52,604 nucleotides of DNA from the NCBI GenBank assembly GCA_003539625.1, contig DPOU01000013.1:3953-56556 (forward strand). The letters run 5' to 3'. Positions 17,808 to 25,257 of the stretch are shown here, in pieces. The notes under the pieces are model-generated. The model was given only the letters and a program-made list of their open reading frames with translations, did no database searches and had not been told where the DNA came from. Positions within the stretch are counted from its first letter, which is position 1, and the number at the start of each line of letters is the position of its first letter. Made by a program: the position numbers and the translations under genes. The stretch comes from Acholeplasmatales bacterium (lineage in GTDB: Bacteria > Bacillota_I > Bacilli_A > ML615J-28 > CAG-313).

Positions 17808-19175
17808 TTATTTTCCCAAGCAAAACTTTGAAAAAAGTTCATCTAATAAATTATCTGTACTTGTTTGGCCTACAATTTCTCCTAGATATAGCCAAGCCTT
17901 TCTGATGTCGATATCAACAAAATCTATTGTTGCTTCATTTTCAATCGTTGTAAGAGCCTCATCTAATGCTTTAATTGCAAAATTTATTTTTTCTAATTGT
18001 CTTGCATTACTTATATATGTTATGTCTTTATTAAATAGATTATTTAAATTTAAAGTTTCTAGTATTTTATTTTCTAATTCTTTTATTGTATTGTTATTCT
18101 TAGTACTAATAAACAATACATTATCATCTACTTCTCCTAAATTTATTTTTTGTTCTAAATCTATTTTATTTATGATCGTCAAATGACATTTATTTTTAAT
18201 TTCATTTAATATTTCTTTATCTTGTTCGTTTATTGGTTCGCTGCCATCTAATACGCATAATATTATATCTGCTTTATTTATTTGTTCTTTTGATTTTTCA
18301 ACACCTATTTTTTCAACAACATCTTCAGTAATTCTTATTCCTGCAGTATCTATTAAATTTAAAGTTACTTGGCCTAAATTAATACTTGCTTCAACAATAT
18401 CACGAGTAGTTCCTGGAATATTAGTTACTATAGCTTTATTTTCTCCAATTAATGTGTTTAATAAACTACTTTTACCAACATTAGGTTTTCCTACAATTAC
18501 TGTATTTATTCCATTTTTTAATAGTTTTGCGCTTTTAGCGTTATTTAGTACATCTTCAAGTTCTAATTTTATTGTTTTTAATTTAGGTAAGATATCTTCA
18601 TTGGTTAATTGTTCTACATCATCATACTCTGGATAGTCAATGTTTACTGATATTGTTGCTATTATGTCTAAAAGTTCATGCCTTTTTTGATCAACAAATG
18701 TACTTATTTTACCATTCAAAGCAGAATTTGCTATTTTTAAAGCTGCGCTATTTTCAGCATTGATCACATCCATAACGGCCTCTGCTTTAGTTAAATCAAT
18801 TCTACCCGATAAAAAAGCTCTTTTAGTAAACTCCCCTGGTTCTGAAGGTCTTGCCCCTAATAGGACTAGTTGTTCATATATTTTATTAGTGACAAATAAA
18901 CCACCATGGCAATTAATTTCTACGACATCTTCTTTAGTATAAGATTTAGGAGCTTTAAAAATAGATACTAGTACTTCATCAATTATCTGACAACTATCAA
19001 AATCTACAATATGACCATAATTAATTGTATTGGGTTCTACTTTTGACAAATCAATTCCTTTAAATACTTTGTTAACTATTTTAATTGCGTCATCGCCACT
19101 TAGTCTAATAATAGAAATTGCACCTTTTGATAATGCGGTAGAAATACCAATTATTGTATCGTCAAATAATTTCAT
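17808..19175 (-). CDS. mnmE: tRNA modification GTPase MnmE
   Basis: A 455-aa GTPase that, with MnmG, installs the carboxymethylaminomethyl or aminomethyl group on wobble U34 of certain tRNAs using a folate donor. Domains in order: the N-terminal folate-binding domain (to about 118), a helical domain, an inserted G domain with P-loop GKPNVGKS (229-236), DTAGI (276-280) and NKID near 350, and the C-terminal catalytic Cys in CLGK at the very end. The length is normal. mnmG usually follows mnmE in Firmicutes, but here asnS follows. The partner must be elsewhere. Confidence 0.97.
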   Translation of the reverse strand: MKLFDDTIIGISTALSKGAISIIRLSGDDAIKIVNKVFKGIDLSKVEPNTINYGHIVDFDSCQIIDEVLVSIFKAPKSYTKEDVVEINCHGGLFVTNKIYEQLVLLGARPSEPGEFTKRAFLSGRIDLTKAEAVMDVINAENSAALKIANSALNGKISTFVDQKRHELLDIIATISVNIDYPEYDDVEQLTNEDILPKLKTIKLELEDVLNNAKSAKLLKNGINTVIVGKPNVGKSSLLNTLIGENKAIVTNIPGTTRDIVEASINLGQVTLNLIDTAGIRITEDVVEKIGVEKSKEQINKADIILCVLDGSEPINEQDKEILNEIKNKCHLTIINKIDLEQKINLGEVDDNVLFISTKNNNTIKELENKILETLNLNNLFNKDITYISNARQLEKINFAIKALDEALTTIENEATIDFVDIDIRKAWLYLGEIVGQTSTDNLLDELFSKFCLGK

Positions 19176-19309
19176 AATATCACTTCCTATTTGTATATAT
19201 TATAACAAAATATGACTTTTTTGTACACATTTTTGAAAATAAAAATGTGTAAACCTTTTCAAAAGCAATATGTTTTATTTTGTTATCTTTTTATAGTAAA
19301 CTTTAATTG

Positions 19310-19369
19310 CTCTTTGTAGTAGAACTCCTACCTGTTGCAAAGAGAATCCTTAATTTTTATTCAATTCTC
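19310..19369. other. Unassigned pair of mutually exclusive hairpins between jag and mnmE
   Basis: CTCTTTG (19310-19316) pairs with CAAAGAG (19338-19344), enclosing GTAG/CTAC. GAGAAT (19342-19347) pairs with ATTCTC (19364-19369), so the two stems share three bases and compete. On the minus strand this would be the mnmE leader; on the plus strand it would be a short RNA ending at 19382-19419. It matches no riboswitch consensus I know. The rest of the 245-bp gap holds a further stem (ACACATTTTT/AAAAATGTGT near 19222-19247). Confidence 0.35.
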
Positions 19370-19381
19370 GTTTCTTTTTAA

Positions 19382-19422
19382 AACAAAAGGTACTTGATTT
19401 ATTTCAAGTACCTTTTGTTTTT
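19382..19422. terminator. Strong bidirectional terminator after jag
   Basis: AACAAAAGGTACTTGA (19382-19397) pairs perfectly with TCAAGTACCTTTTGTT (19404-19419): 16 bp with a 6-nt loop. T-tracts flank both sides. On the minus strand it directly follows the jag stop. Confidence 0.85.
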
Positions 19423-20048
19423 TATTCTGATTTATTTTTAGGTTCAATAACTAAGTATCTTCTAGGCTCAATACCTTCAGAATGAGTAGTTACATCCTTC
19501 CAAGTTGAAAGTTTAGTATGAATTACTTTTCTTTCGTATGCGTTCATATATCTTAGATTTACTGGTATTTTTGTTTTTGCAACTTCTCTTGCAATTCTTA
19601 CTGCCATTCTTTCTAATTTTTCATCGCGATTTTTACGATAATCACCAATATCAACTTTTACAATTAACCCGCTTTCAGTTTCACGATCAAAATATTGATT
19701 TACTATTAATGATGTTACATATTGTAATGCAGCTAAAGTTTGTGAATTATGACCTATCAAAGCACCATTAGCATCAGCTGTAGTTATTGCGTATTCAACA
19801 ATGTTATCACGCATTTTTCTTTCTACATAACCATCAATATTACCTTCGCGCAAGAAATTTTCTAAGAAGTCTTTTCCTTTTTTTACAGGATTAGCGTCTA
19901 CCATTACTTGTACTTGTACTTCATCTCTTGTTTGTGCATTTTCACTGATAACATCAAAGTACAAATCTTCTTTGGCTACGCCTAATTCTTTAACAGCAAG
20001 CTCTTCAATTTCTTCTAAGCTTTTGCCTATATACATTTTCTCTTTCAT
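19422..20048 (-). CDS. jag: RNA-binding protein Jag (KhpB/EloR family)
   Basis: A 208-aa RNA-binding protein encoded next to yidC in most Gram-positives and linked in streptococci to cell elongation. An N-terminal Jag_N domain (1-52, GKSLEEIEELAVKELGV) leads to a type II KH domain (about 75-140). In this domain the usual GKRGQTL loop reads GHNSQTL, a weakened nucleic-acid loop. A C-terminal R3H domain (about 150-205) follows, with ERKVIHTKL carrying the R-x3-H motif. The SD AAGGAAG precedes the ATG. It lies 15 bp after yidC. Confidence 0.95.
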   Translation of the reverse strand: MKEKMYIGKSLEEIEELAVKELGVAKEDLYFDVISENAQTRDEVQVQVMVDANPVKKGKDFLENFLREGNIDGYVERKMRDNIVEYAITTADANGALIGHNSQTLAALQYVTSLIVNQYFDRETESGLIVKVDIGDYRKNRDEKLERMAVRIAREVAKTKIPVNLRYMNAYERKVIHTKLSTWKDVTTHSEGIEPRRYLVIEPKNKSE

Positions 20049-20063
20049 ATTAATATCTTCCTT

Positions 20064-21683
20064 TTATAAATTCTTTTTAATTTGTTCCATACGTTTTTTA
20101 CTTGTTAAGCTATTAATTTCCATTTGTAACATTGAGTATAAGTTACCTATACACCAATATACACCTAAACCTGCTTTACTTGTAAATACAAATAATCCCA
20201 TCATTAGCATCATTCCATACATCATGAATTTCATTGAAGAAGCAGTGCTATTTTTTTCTTGATTATATGCTTTTCTACGATATTCTGGAATATCTTCTTG
20301 AGCTTTATCTTGATTTCTTTTTTGTCTTCTTTGTGATAACCATTGACTTAAGAATTGTGTTCCAACTACAATAATCATTAATATAATTATTCCAATTAAT
20401 TGTCCAGTTCCTGCAGTACGATCTTCTAATAGATTTATACCAAAAATTTTTGGATTAAGCTCGTTTGCCCAGTTATTTGTGTATGATGTATTTGCATATT
20501 GAACAGTATAAGGAATTCTATTAACAGCACGATAAATTGCCATGAATATAGGAAATTGTAATAAAGGCATTAAACATCCACCAATCCCAACTTTATATTT
20601 TTTGTAAAGTTGTGCTGTTTCCATTTGCATCATTTGCTTAGATCTTTCGTCTTGTCTATTTGCATATTTCTTTTGAATTTCATTTAACTCAGGTTGCATT
20701 AGTTGCATTTTTAAAGACATATCATTTGTTTTAGCATAAATAGGCCATGCGATTGTTCTAACTAATATTGTTACAATCAATAAACCAATAAAATATATTC
20801 CGCCAAATAAATTTGAAATATTTACAATTAACCATGCAATAGGGAATATCAATAAATTATTAAACAAATGACCAAAGAAATCACCAACAGATTCTGCGTG
20901 AAATTTAATTGGTGCGTTATCTTGAGTTGTTAATATTTCATCCATTTTAAAAACATATGCACATACTATTTCATAAGTACTATATTCATTACCATTAGCT
21001 GTTTCAACTGCATTTAAAATATTAATTTTTTCACGGTTAAATGTGTTTGTACAATTTGCTTTAAAGTTTGTGGCAGCACTCCAACTACTTTCTGATGAAT
21101 CATCAACTTTATTCATAGTTGTAGTATTATCTATATAACTTTGATATTGTGGAATTAAACATTCTTCAATAATTTCTTTTTGGTACTTTCTTTTGTTTGG
21201 TAAATTGTTTAAAGCTGTTTCATATACAAAGTTTGCAATAAACTCTTTTGAAAGTTCTTTTTGCTTTTGAAAATTTCTCGAATCTTGTAAAGGTGATAAT
21301 TCATTTAAACTATTATTTAATTTTTCAACGTTTACAATATTTTCTTTACTTTCTTCGGCTAATAAATCATAATACTTTTTAGCAGTTACAATTTTTTCTT
21401 CTTGTTCAATAGTAATAGGCGTCGCTATTTCTTCTATTAAAGCATTAATTTTATCTACCTTTTCAGTATCACTAAGATTTTCATCAATCTCAAAACTTGG
21501 ATTTTCAACTTTTAATTCTTGATTATCGTTGATCCAACCGATTAGTTGGCTATTATCCAATCCTGAAGATTGAAATTTTGTACTTGCCTGTGATGCTCCA
21601 CAAGAACTACAGCTACTTAAAACCAGTAATAAAGAAGCCACTACAAAGCACAAAAATAATCTAACTATTTTTTTGTTTTTCAT
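20064..21683 (-). CDS. yidC: Membrane protein insertase YidC with large extra N-terminal domain
   Basis: Inserts membrane proteins with or without the Sec translocon. The start ATG (21683) follows GGAGGT. It begins with a lipoprotein signal (LVLSSC, Cys25). The conserved five-helix core starts near residue 265 with VTILVRTIAWPIYAKTNDMSLKMQ, containing the essential groove Arg. The cytoplasmic coiled-coil hairpin and GIGGCLMPLLQFPIFMAIYRAV follow. Gram-positive YidC is normally about 260-310 aa; this one is 539. The excess is a roughly 225-residue, mostly helical, charged domain between the lipid anchor and the core, plus a long loop before the last helices. It overlaps rnpA by 23 nt. Confidence 0.95.
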   Translation of the reverse strand: MKNKKIVRLFLCFVVASLLLVLSSCSSCGASQASTKFQSSGLDNSQLIGWINDNQELKVENPSFEIDENLSDTEKVDKINALIEEIATPITIEQEEKIVTAKKYYDLLAEESKENIVNVEKLNNSLNELSPLQDSRNFQKQKELSKEFIANFVYETALNNLPNKRKYQKEIIEECLIPQYQSYIDNTTTMNKVDDSSESSWSAATNFKANCTNTFNREKINILNAVETANGNEYSTYEIVCAYVFKMDEILTTQDNAPIKFHAESVGDFFGHLFNNLLIFPIAWLIVNISNLFGGIYFIGLLIVTILVRTIAWPIYAKTNDMSLKMQLMQPELNEIQKKYANRQDERSKQMMQMETAQLYKKYKVGIGGCLMPLLQFPIFMAIYRAVNRIPYTVQYANTSYTNNWANELNPKIFGINLLEDRTAGTGQLIGIIILMIIVVGTQFLSQWLSQRRQKRNQDKAQEDIPEYRRKAYNQEKNSTASSMKFMMYGMMLMMGLFVFTSKAGLGVYWCIGNLYSMLQMEINSLTSKKRMEQIKKNL

Positions 21684-22026
21684 TCTTACCTCCATCTTCC
21701 TTGTTCAAAATTATCTTAATTAAGAATTGAATTTCTTTTTTTAATTCATTATATTCTTTTTCTTTGGCAACATTTTTAACAACGATTACTAAATCATAGT
21801 TTTTAATTGTGCCCACATATTCTCTCATTATATTGCGAACTCTTCTCTTAGCTTTATTTCTTTCAAAAGCATGGCCATATTTTTTAGATACAGAAACAGC
21901 TATTCTTAATTTTCCCGTTTCGCTTTTTTGGTAGTAGATTATATAATTATTATTTACTACTCTTTTTCTTTTGTTTACAATTGAGGCAATTTCAAGGTTT
22001 TTCTTTAAGCGATTTTCTTTTTTCAT
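21661..22026 (-). CDS. rnpA: Ribonuclease P protein component
   Basis: A 121-aa protein subunit of RNase P that helps the RNA subunit mature tRNA 5' ends. The RNR signature is visible as FERNKAKRRVRN (55-66). The N-terminal RLKKNLEIASIV helix and the RIAVSVSKKYG strand-helix are typical. The ATG at 22026 lies 5 nt after AGAGGTG; a GTG two codons upstream would sit inside the SD. It lies downstream of rpmH as in nearly all bacteria, but a strong hairpin separates the two genes. Confidence 0.95.
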   Translation of the reverse strand: MKKENRLKKNLEIASIVNKRKRVVNNNYIIYYQKSETGKLRIAVSVSKKYGHAFERNKAKRRVRNIMREYVGTIKNYDLVIVVKNVAKEKEYNELKKEIQFLIKIILNKEDGGKNEKQKNS

Positions 22027-22040
22027 ATTCACCTCTAGTT

Positions 22041-22084
22041 AAAAAATAATGGACCATTTCAAACATATTGACTGAAATGGTCCA
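22041..22084 (-). terminator. Strong hairpin between rpmH and rnpA, terminator-like
   Basis: TGGACCATTTCA (22050-22061) and TGAAATGGTCCA (22073-22084) form a perfect 12-bp stem. On the minus strand it is followed by TTATTTTTT. It would end most transcripts after rpmH, giving high rpmH and lower rnpA expression, or act as a processing site. Confidence 0.8.
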
Positions 22085-22103
22085 AGTTTTATATTTGTTT
22101 TTT

Positions 22104-22238
22104 CTATGCTGATAAAACAGCTCTACCTTTTGAACGTCTACGCGCTAATACTTTTCTTCCGCCTACAGTAGCCATACGAGCACGGAAACCATGAGTTTTA
22201 CTATGTTTACGTTTGTTAGGTTGGTATGTTCTTTTCAT
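22104..22238 (-). CDS. rpmH: Ribosomal protein bL34
   Basis: A 44-aa ribosomal protein of the large subunit, missed by length filters. The sequence starts MKRTYQPNKRKHSKTHGF and ends SKGRAVLSA, the near-universal L34 pattern with a dense Arg/Lys middle. GGAGGTG lies 8 nt before the ATG. A consensus promoter lies directly upstream. It is the first gene of the rpmH-rnpA-yidC-jag group running away from the origin. Confidence 0.98.
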   Translation of the reverse strand: MKRTYQPNKRKHSKTHGFRARMATVGGRKVLARRRSKGRAVLSA

Positions 22239-22271
22239 ATGAGCACCTCCAATTAAAAACCATGCTTATTT

Positions 22272-22301
22272 ATTATACATCAAAACACACTTGTTTGTCA
22301 A
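22272..22301 (-). promoter_or_regulatory. Predicted promoter of rpmH
   Basis: TTGACA (22296-22301), 18 bp and TATAAT (22272-22277) on the minus strand, 34 bp before the rpmH start. Confidence 0.85.
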
Positions 22302-22316
22302 CTTTTTTTGCTTTTT

Positions 22317-23528
22317 TTATTTTTGTGAGTACATATCATCTATACTTATTAAGTTATTATAGCTAATTTTATATCCACTAGAAACTTTTTTTACTGTGCT
22401 ATTGTATAATTTTCCTTCCATTGTAATGTATAATTCACTTAAGTTAAAAGATTCATCTAAACTATTTTCTACTAAATGTGTAGTATAGTTTGTAATACGT
22501 TTATTTTCTTTTTCAGTAGATTCAATTAAACGATTTTCAATAGAACTCATAAAACCATATAAAGAATATAACACTACATAATTCGAGAATTTTTTGTCTT
22601 TTGATTCAATTTTTCCACACACTGTCATTCGTATTTCTGAAATTTCAGGTGTAAGTTGTAATTTTTCACTATTAGGTTGTTCTAATCGTTTGATGTTTTT
22701 TTCAGTTATTTCTGATTCTGTTAACGATAATTTATATTTTGCTAGATTATTATTTAAAGATGTACAGTTAAAGCAAATTAAATTTTTCTTAATGTTGCCT
22801 AATTTTGATTCGCCTGTTGCGTTAATCTTACCTATTTGCAAACCAAATACATCATTTGTAGGATCAATCCAATTAGCTCTTGCTACAGTAGAAGTTTCTT
22901 GTAAAACTTGACGTTCTTCATATTTTTTATATTTACTTTCTTTTGTTTGTAGTGTTTCAACACGATATCTTAAAACACTTTCTGTTTCATCTTTTGATGA
23001 ACTTTTTTGAACCGTATATTTTACTTCAACATAAATTTCTTTAGGACTTTCGTCAAACATTTTCTTTTTAGAAGTTCCTTCGTTTTCTGATAAAACTTCT
23101 TTAGTTAATAAATCATTAAAACTTCCAATGTATCTTACAAAAATACCGTTGTTATCTTTGCTAGCTTTTTGTGTAGCATATTGATATCCATTGTCTTTAG
23201 TTTTTACCGCTAAATTAACTGTAATATTTTTTAATGTTTCAACTCTAAGTTTTATTAATGAAATTGTAACATCATAAGTGGCTTTTTCGTTTTTTCCTTC
23301 TTTATTTTTTTTATCAGTTTCACTATTACTATCATAAGTTTCTAACACTGATTGTCGATTTTCAGTTACTTTTATCATTATTCCTATATGATCATCATAA
23401 GGAGTTCTTCCATACGATTCATATAAATCAATAGCTTTTGGCGAAAATAACACAAAAACTAATAAAAAAAGCAATAATGTATAAACTGCTATTATTAAAA
23501 ATTTTATTTTAGTATTTAACTTACCCAT
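22317..23528 (-). CDS. Membrane-anchored protein of unknown function between rpmH and dnaA
   Basis: A 403-aa protein with a single N-terminal helix (about 9-31, FLIIAVYTLLLFLLVFVLFSP). The rest is a charged Lys/Glu/Ser-rich region that should lie outside the cell (ATYDVTISLIKLRVETLKNI, IYVEVKYTVQKSSSKDETES). The SD is GAGGTG. I recognise no domain. rpmH is normally the direct neighbour of dnaA across the origin, so this gene interrupts a very conserved junction. It has its own promoter and stops just before the rpmH promoter. Confidence 0.8.
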   Translation of the reverse strand: MGKLNTKIKFLIIAVYTLLLFLLVFVLFSPKAIDLYESYGRTPYDDHIGIMIKVTENRQSVLETYDSNSETDKKNKEGKNEKATYDVTISLIKLRVETLKNITVNLAVKTKDNGYQYATQKASKDNNGIFVRYIGSFNDLLTKEVLSENEGTSKKKMFDESPKEIYVEVKYTVQKSSSKDETESVLRYRVETLQTKESKYKKYEERQVLQETSTVARANWIDPTNDVFGLQIGKINATGESKLGNIKKNLICFNCTSLNNNLAKYKLSLTESEITEKNIKRLEQPNSEKLQLTPEISEIRMTVCGKIESKDKKFSNYVVLYSLYGFMSSIENRLIESTEKENKRITNYTTHLVENSLDESFNLSELYITMEGKLYNSTVKKVSSGYKISYNNLISIDDMYSQK

Positions 23529-23550
23529 TTTTGCACACCTCGTTTTAGTA

Positions 23551-23579
23551 ATTTTACCATATTTCTAAGTATTTTGCAA
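23551..23579 (-). promoter_or_regulatory. Predicted promoter of the 403-aa membrane protein gene
   Basis: TTGCAA (23574-23579), 17 bp and TAAAAT (23551-23556) on the minus strand, 23 bp before the start codon. Confidence 0.6.
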
Positions 23580-23580
23580 G

Positions 23581-23756
23581 GTAAATAATTAAATCATTCT
23601 GATAATTTTATCAACTTTTCCACATTGTTGATAAAATGTTTATTATTTTACTAACTAAAATGTGGAAAAAATGTGGAAAACTTTGTGGAAAAGTATTTTA
23701 ACTATCTACTTTCAAAAAAATACAAATTGTGCTATTATATACAACGAGGTGATTAT
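23581..23756. other. oriC part 1: DnaA-box cluster upstream of dnaA
   Basis: Four DnaA-box-like 9-mers differ from TTATCCACA at one position (TTTTCCACA). One is in plus orientation (23616-23624) and three are inverted (TGTGGAAAA at 23661-23669, 23672-23680 and 23684-23692), the latter spaced 11-12 bp apart, about one helical turn. AT-rich sequence including GTTGATAAAATGTT (23627-23640) lies between them. The position, between the divergent gene sets and before dnaA, is typical of one half of a bipartite Firmicutes origin that also autoregulates dnaA. Confidence 0.85.
23710..23738 (+). promoter_or_regulatory. Predicted dnaA promoter
   Basis: TTTCAA (23710-23715), 17 bp and TATTAT (23733-23738), just downstream of the DnaA-box cluster, which fits DnaA autoregulation. 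The -35 is weak. Confidence 0.5.
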
Positions 23757-25139
23757 ATGGAGCAAGCATATGCGTTGTTAAATAATGTAAAAAGCGCATT
23801 GAAAGAAGAGTTAAACAATTCTGTTTATAACAATTCTTTTGCTGACTTAAATAAAATACACAAAGTACAAAATGGTAATATTTATCTTATTGTTCCTACA
23901 AAATTAGAAGAATATCGTATAAATCAGTTTTATTTAAAAAAAATGAACGAATTTCTGAATCAATATACGACCGAAAAGATGCAATTTCAACTAATAACAC
24001 AAGACGCAGCTGATGCTGAAAGCGTCAAAAACGCTGAATCTGTTCTTACAACAATCAATCCACAAGAAAAGGTAATAAACGAGCGTTCACTAAGACCCGA
24101 ATACACGTTTAACAATTTTATAACTGGTGAATCGAATCGTGAAGCTTTCGTTTTCGCTTTAAAAGTTGCTCAATCTCCCCATGTAACAGTTAATCCATTG
24201 TATATTTTTGGAGATGTTGGACTTGGTAAAACACATCTAATGATGTCTATTGGTAATTACATGTTAGAAAATAATCCAAAATTAAACATTGTTTGCACGA
24301 GTGCACAAAGATTTGTTGAAGATTATTTTAAATCTAAAAATAAGAACCAAAAGAGTACTTCTGTTTCAGAAACTTTCAACAATTATTATCGATCTGCGGA
24401 TGTTTTATTAGTAGATGATATCCAATATCTTGCAGGAAAACAAGGGTCTCAAGATGAATTTTTTAAATTATTTGAAATTTTAAACGAAAACGGAAAACAA
24501 ATAATTGTAACTTCAGATAGAAAAGCTTGTGATCTAGATATAATGGATCGTCTTAAATCAAGATTTGGCTGGGGAATGCAAGTTGATGTTAGAAAACCAG
24601 ACAAAGAATTAAGAAAAAACATCTTAAAAAATAAATTAAATATCTTAATCGCTAATCCTAGTGATGTATCAGACGATGCTTTAGATTATATTGCAACACA
24701 TTTTGAAGACAATATTAGGGAATTAGAGGGAGCTTTACGTAGATTTGTATATTATTGTGCTTCTTTTAATTTAGAATATTCTTTAGATAATGCCATAATA
24801 TCTTTAGAATCAATTTTGCCAAGTGATAGAGATTCTGGTAAAGACTCTTCTGTTAAAAATATTGAATTTGTAAAAAACAAAGTAGCCAACTATTTTAATA
24901 TTAACGTAAAAGAACTTACCGGAAATTCTAGAAAGCAAGAGATAGTATATCCTAGAAGCATTGCGATGTACTTACTTAGAACCAAATACAATGTGGGATT
25001 AAAGAAAATTGGTGAATGTTTCGGTAATAAAGATCATACAACAGTTGCTCATGCAGTAGATAAAATCGAAGACTATATCAAAAATGATGAAAATGTAAAA
25101 CAAGATGTTAATAATATTGTGGATAAACTTAACAAATAA
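23757..25139 (+). CDS. dnaA: Chromosomal replication initiator DnaA
   Basis: A 460-aa initiator that binds DnaA boxes and melts the origin. The start ATG at 23757 follows CGAGGTGATT; the upstream 28 codons run through promoter and boxes and are not coding. Domain I covers about 1-80. After a short linker, the AAA+ domain starts near 113 (RPEYTFNNFI) with Walker A GDVGLGKT (152-159) and Walker B VLLVDDIQYL. Domain IV is the C-terminal DNA-binding part (VKELTGNSRKQEIVYPRSIAMYL and the signature GNKDHTTVAHAVDKI). The length is normal. It is followed by an intergenic DnaA-box pair and dnaN. Confidence 0.99.
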   Translation: MEQAYALLNNVKSALKEELNNSVYNNSFADLNKIHKVQNGNIYLIVPTKLEEYRINQFYLKKMNEFLNQYTTEKMQFQLITQDAADAESVKNAESVLTTINPQEKVINERSLRPEYTFNNFITGESNREAFVFALKVAQSPHVTVNPLYIFGDVGLGKTHLMMSIGNYMLENNPKLNIVCTSAQRFVEDYFKSKNKNQKSTSVSETFNNYYRSADVLLVDDIQYLAGKQGSQDEFFKLFEILNENGKQIIVTSDRKACDLDIMDRLKSRFGWGMQVDVRKPDKELRKNILKNKLNILIANPSDVSDDALDYIATHFEDNIRELEGALRRFVYYCASFNLEYSLDNAIISLESILPSDRDSGKDSSVKNIEFVKNKVANYFNINVKELTGNSRKQEIVYPRSIAMYLLRTKYNVGLKKIGECFGNKDHTTVAHAVDKIEDYIKNDENVKQDVNNIVDKLNK

Positions 25140-25159
25140 AATTTTTTGCTTATATTATA

Positions 25160-25257
25160 AGGACGGAAAAACACTTAAATAAAAAAAGTTATCCACTTAT
25201 CCACAGTTCTAATAATAATAAAAGTATATTAGTAATAATAAATAAAGAGGTGATACA
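25160..25257. other. oriC part 2: DnaA boxes and AT-rich unwinding region before dnaN
   Basis: Two plus-strand DnaA boxes overlap by one base: TTATCCACT (25189-25197) and a perfect TTATCCACA (25197-25205). They are followed by TAATAATAATAA and AGTAATAATAAATAAA, an AT-only triplet-repeat stretch to about 25248. Box plus adjacent triplet repeats resembles the basal unwinding system of Bacillus (DnaA boxes then DnaA-trios), although the triplets fit the published trio consensus only partly. This is the likely site where the duplex opens. Confidence 0.8.

Noticed and set aside
19310..19344. Possible tRNA (7-bp outer stem CTCTTTG/CAAAGAG)
   Set aside because: Only 35 nt long with no T-loop GTTC or CCA-type end; too short for a tRNA.
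25206..25248. Full DnaA-trio element
   Set aside because: Triplets are clear but match the published trio consensus only partly in either strand; kept only as part of the AT-rich unwinding region.
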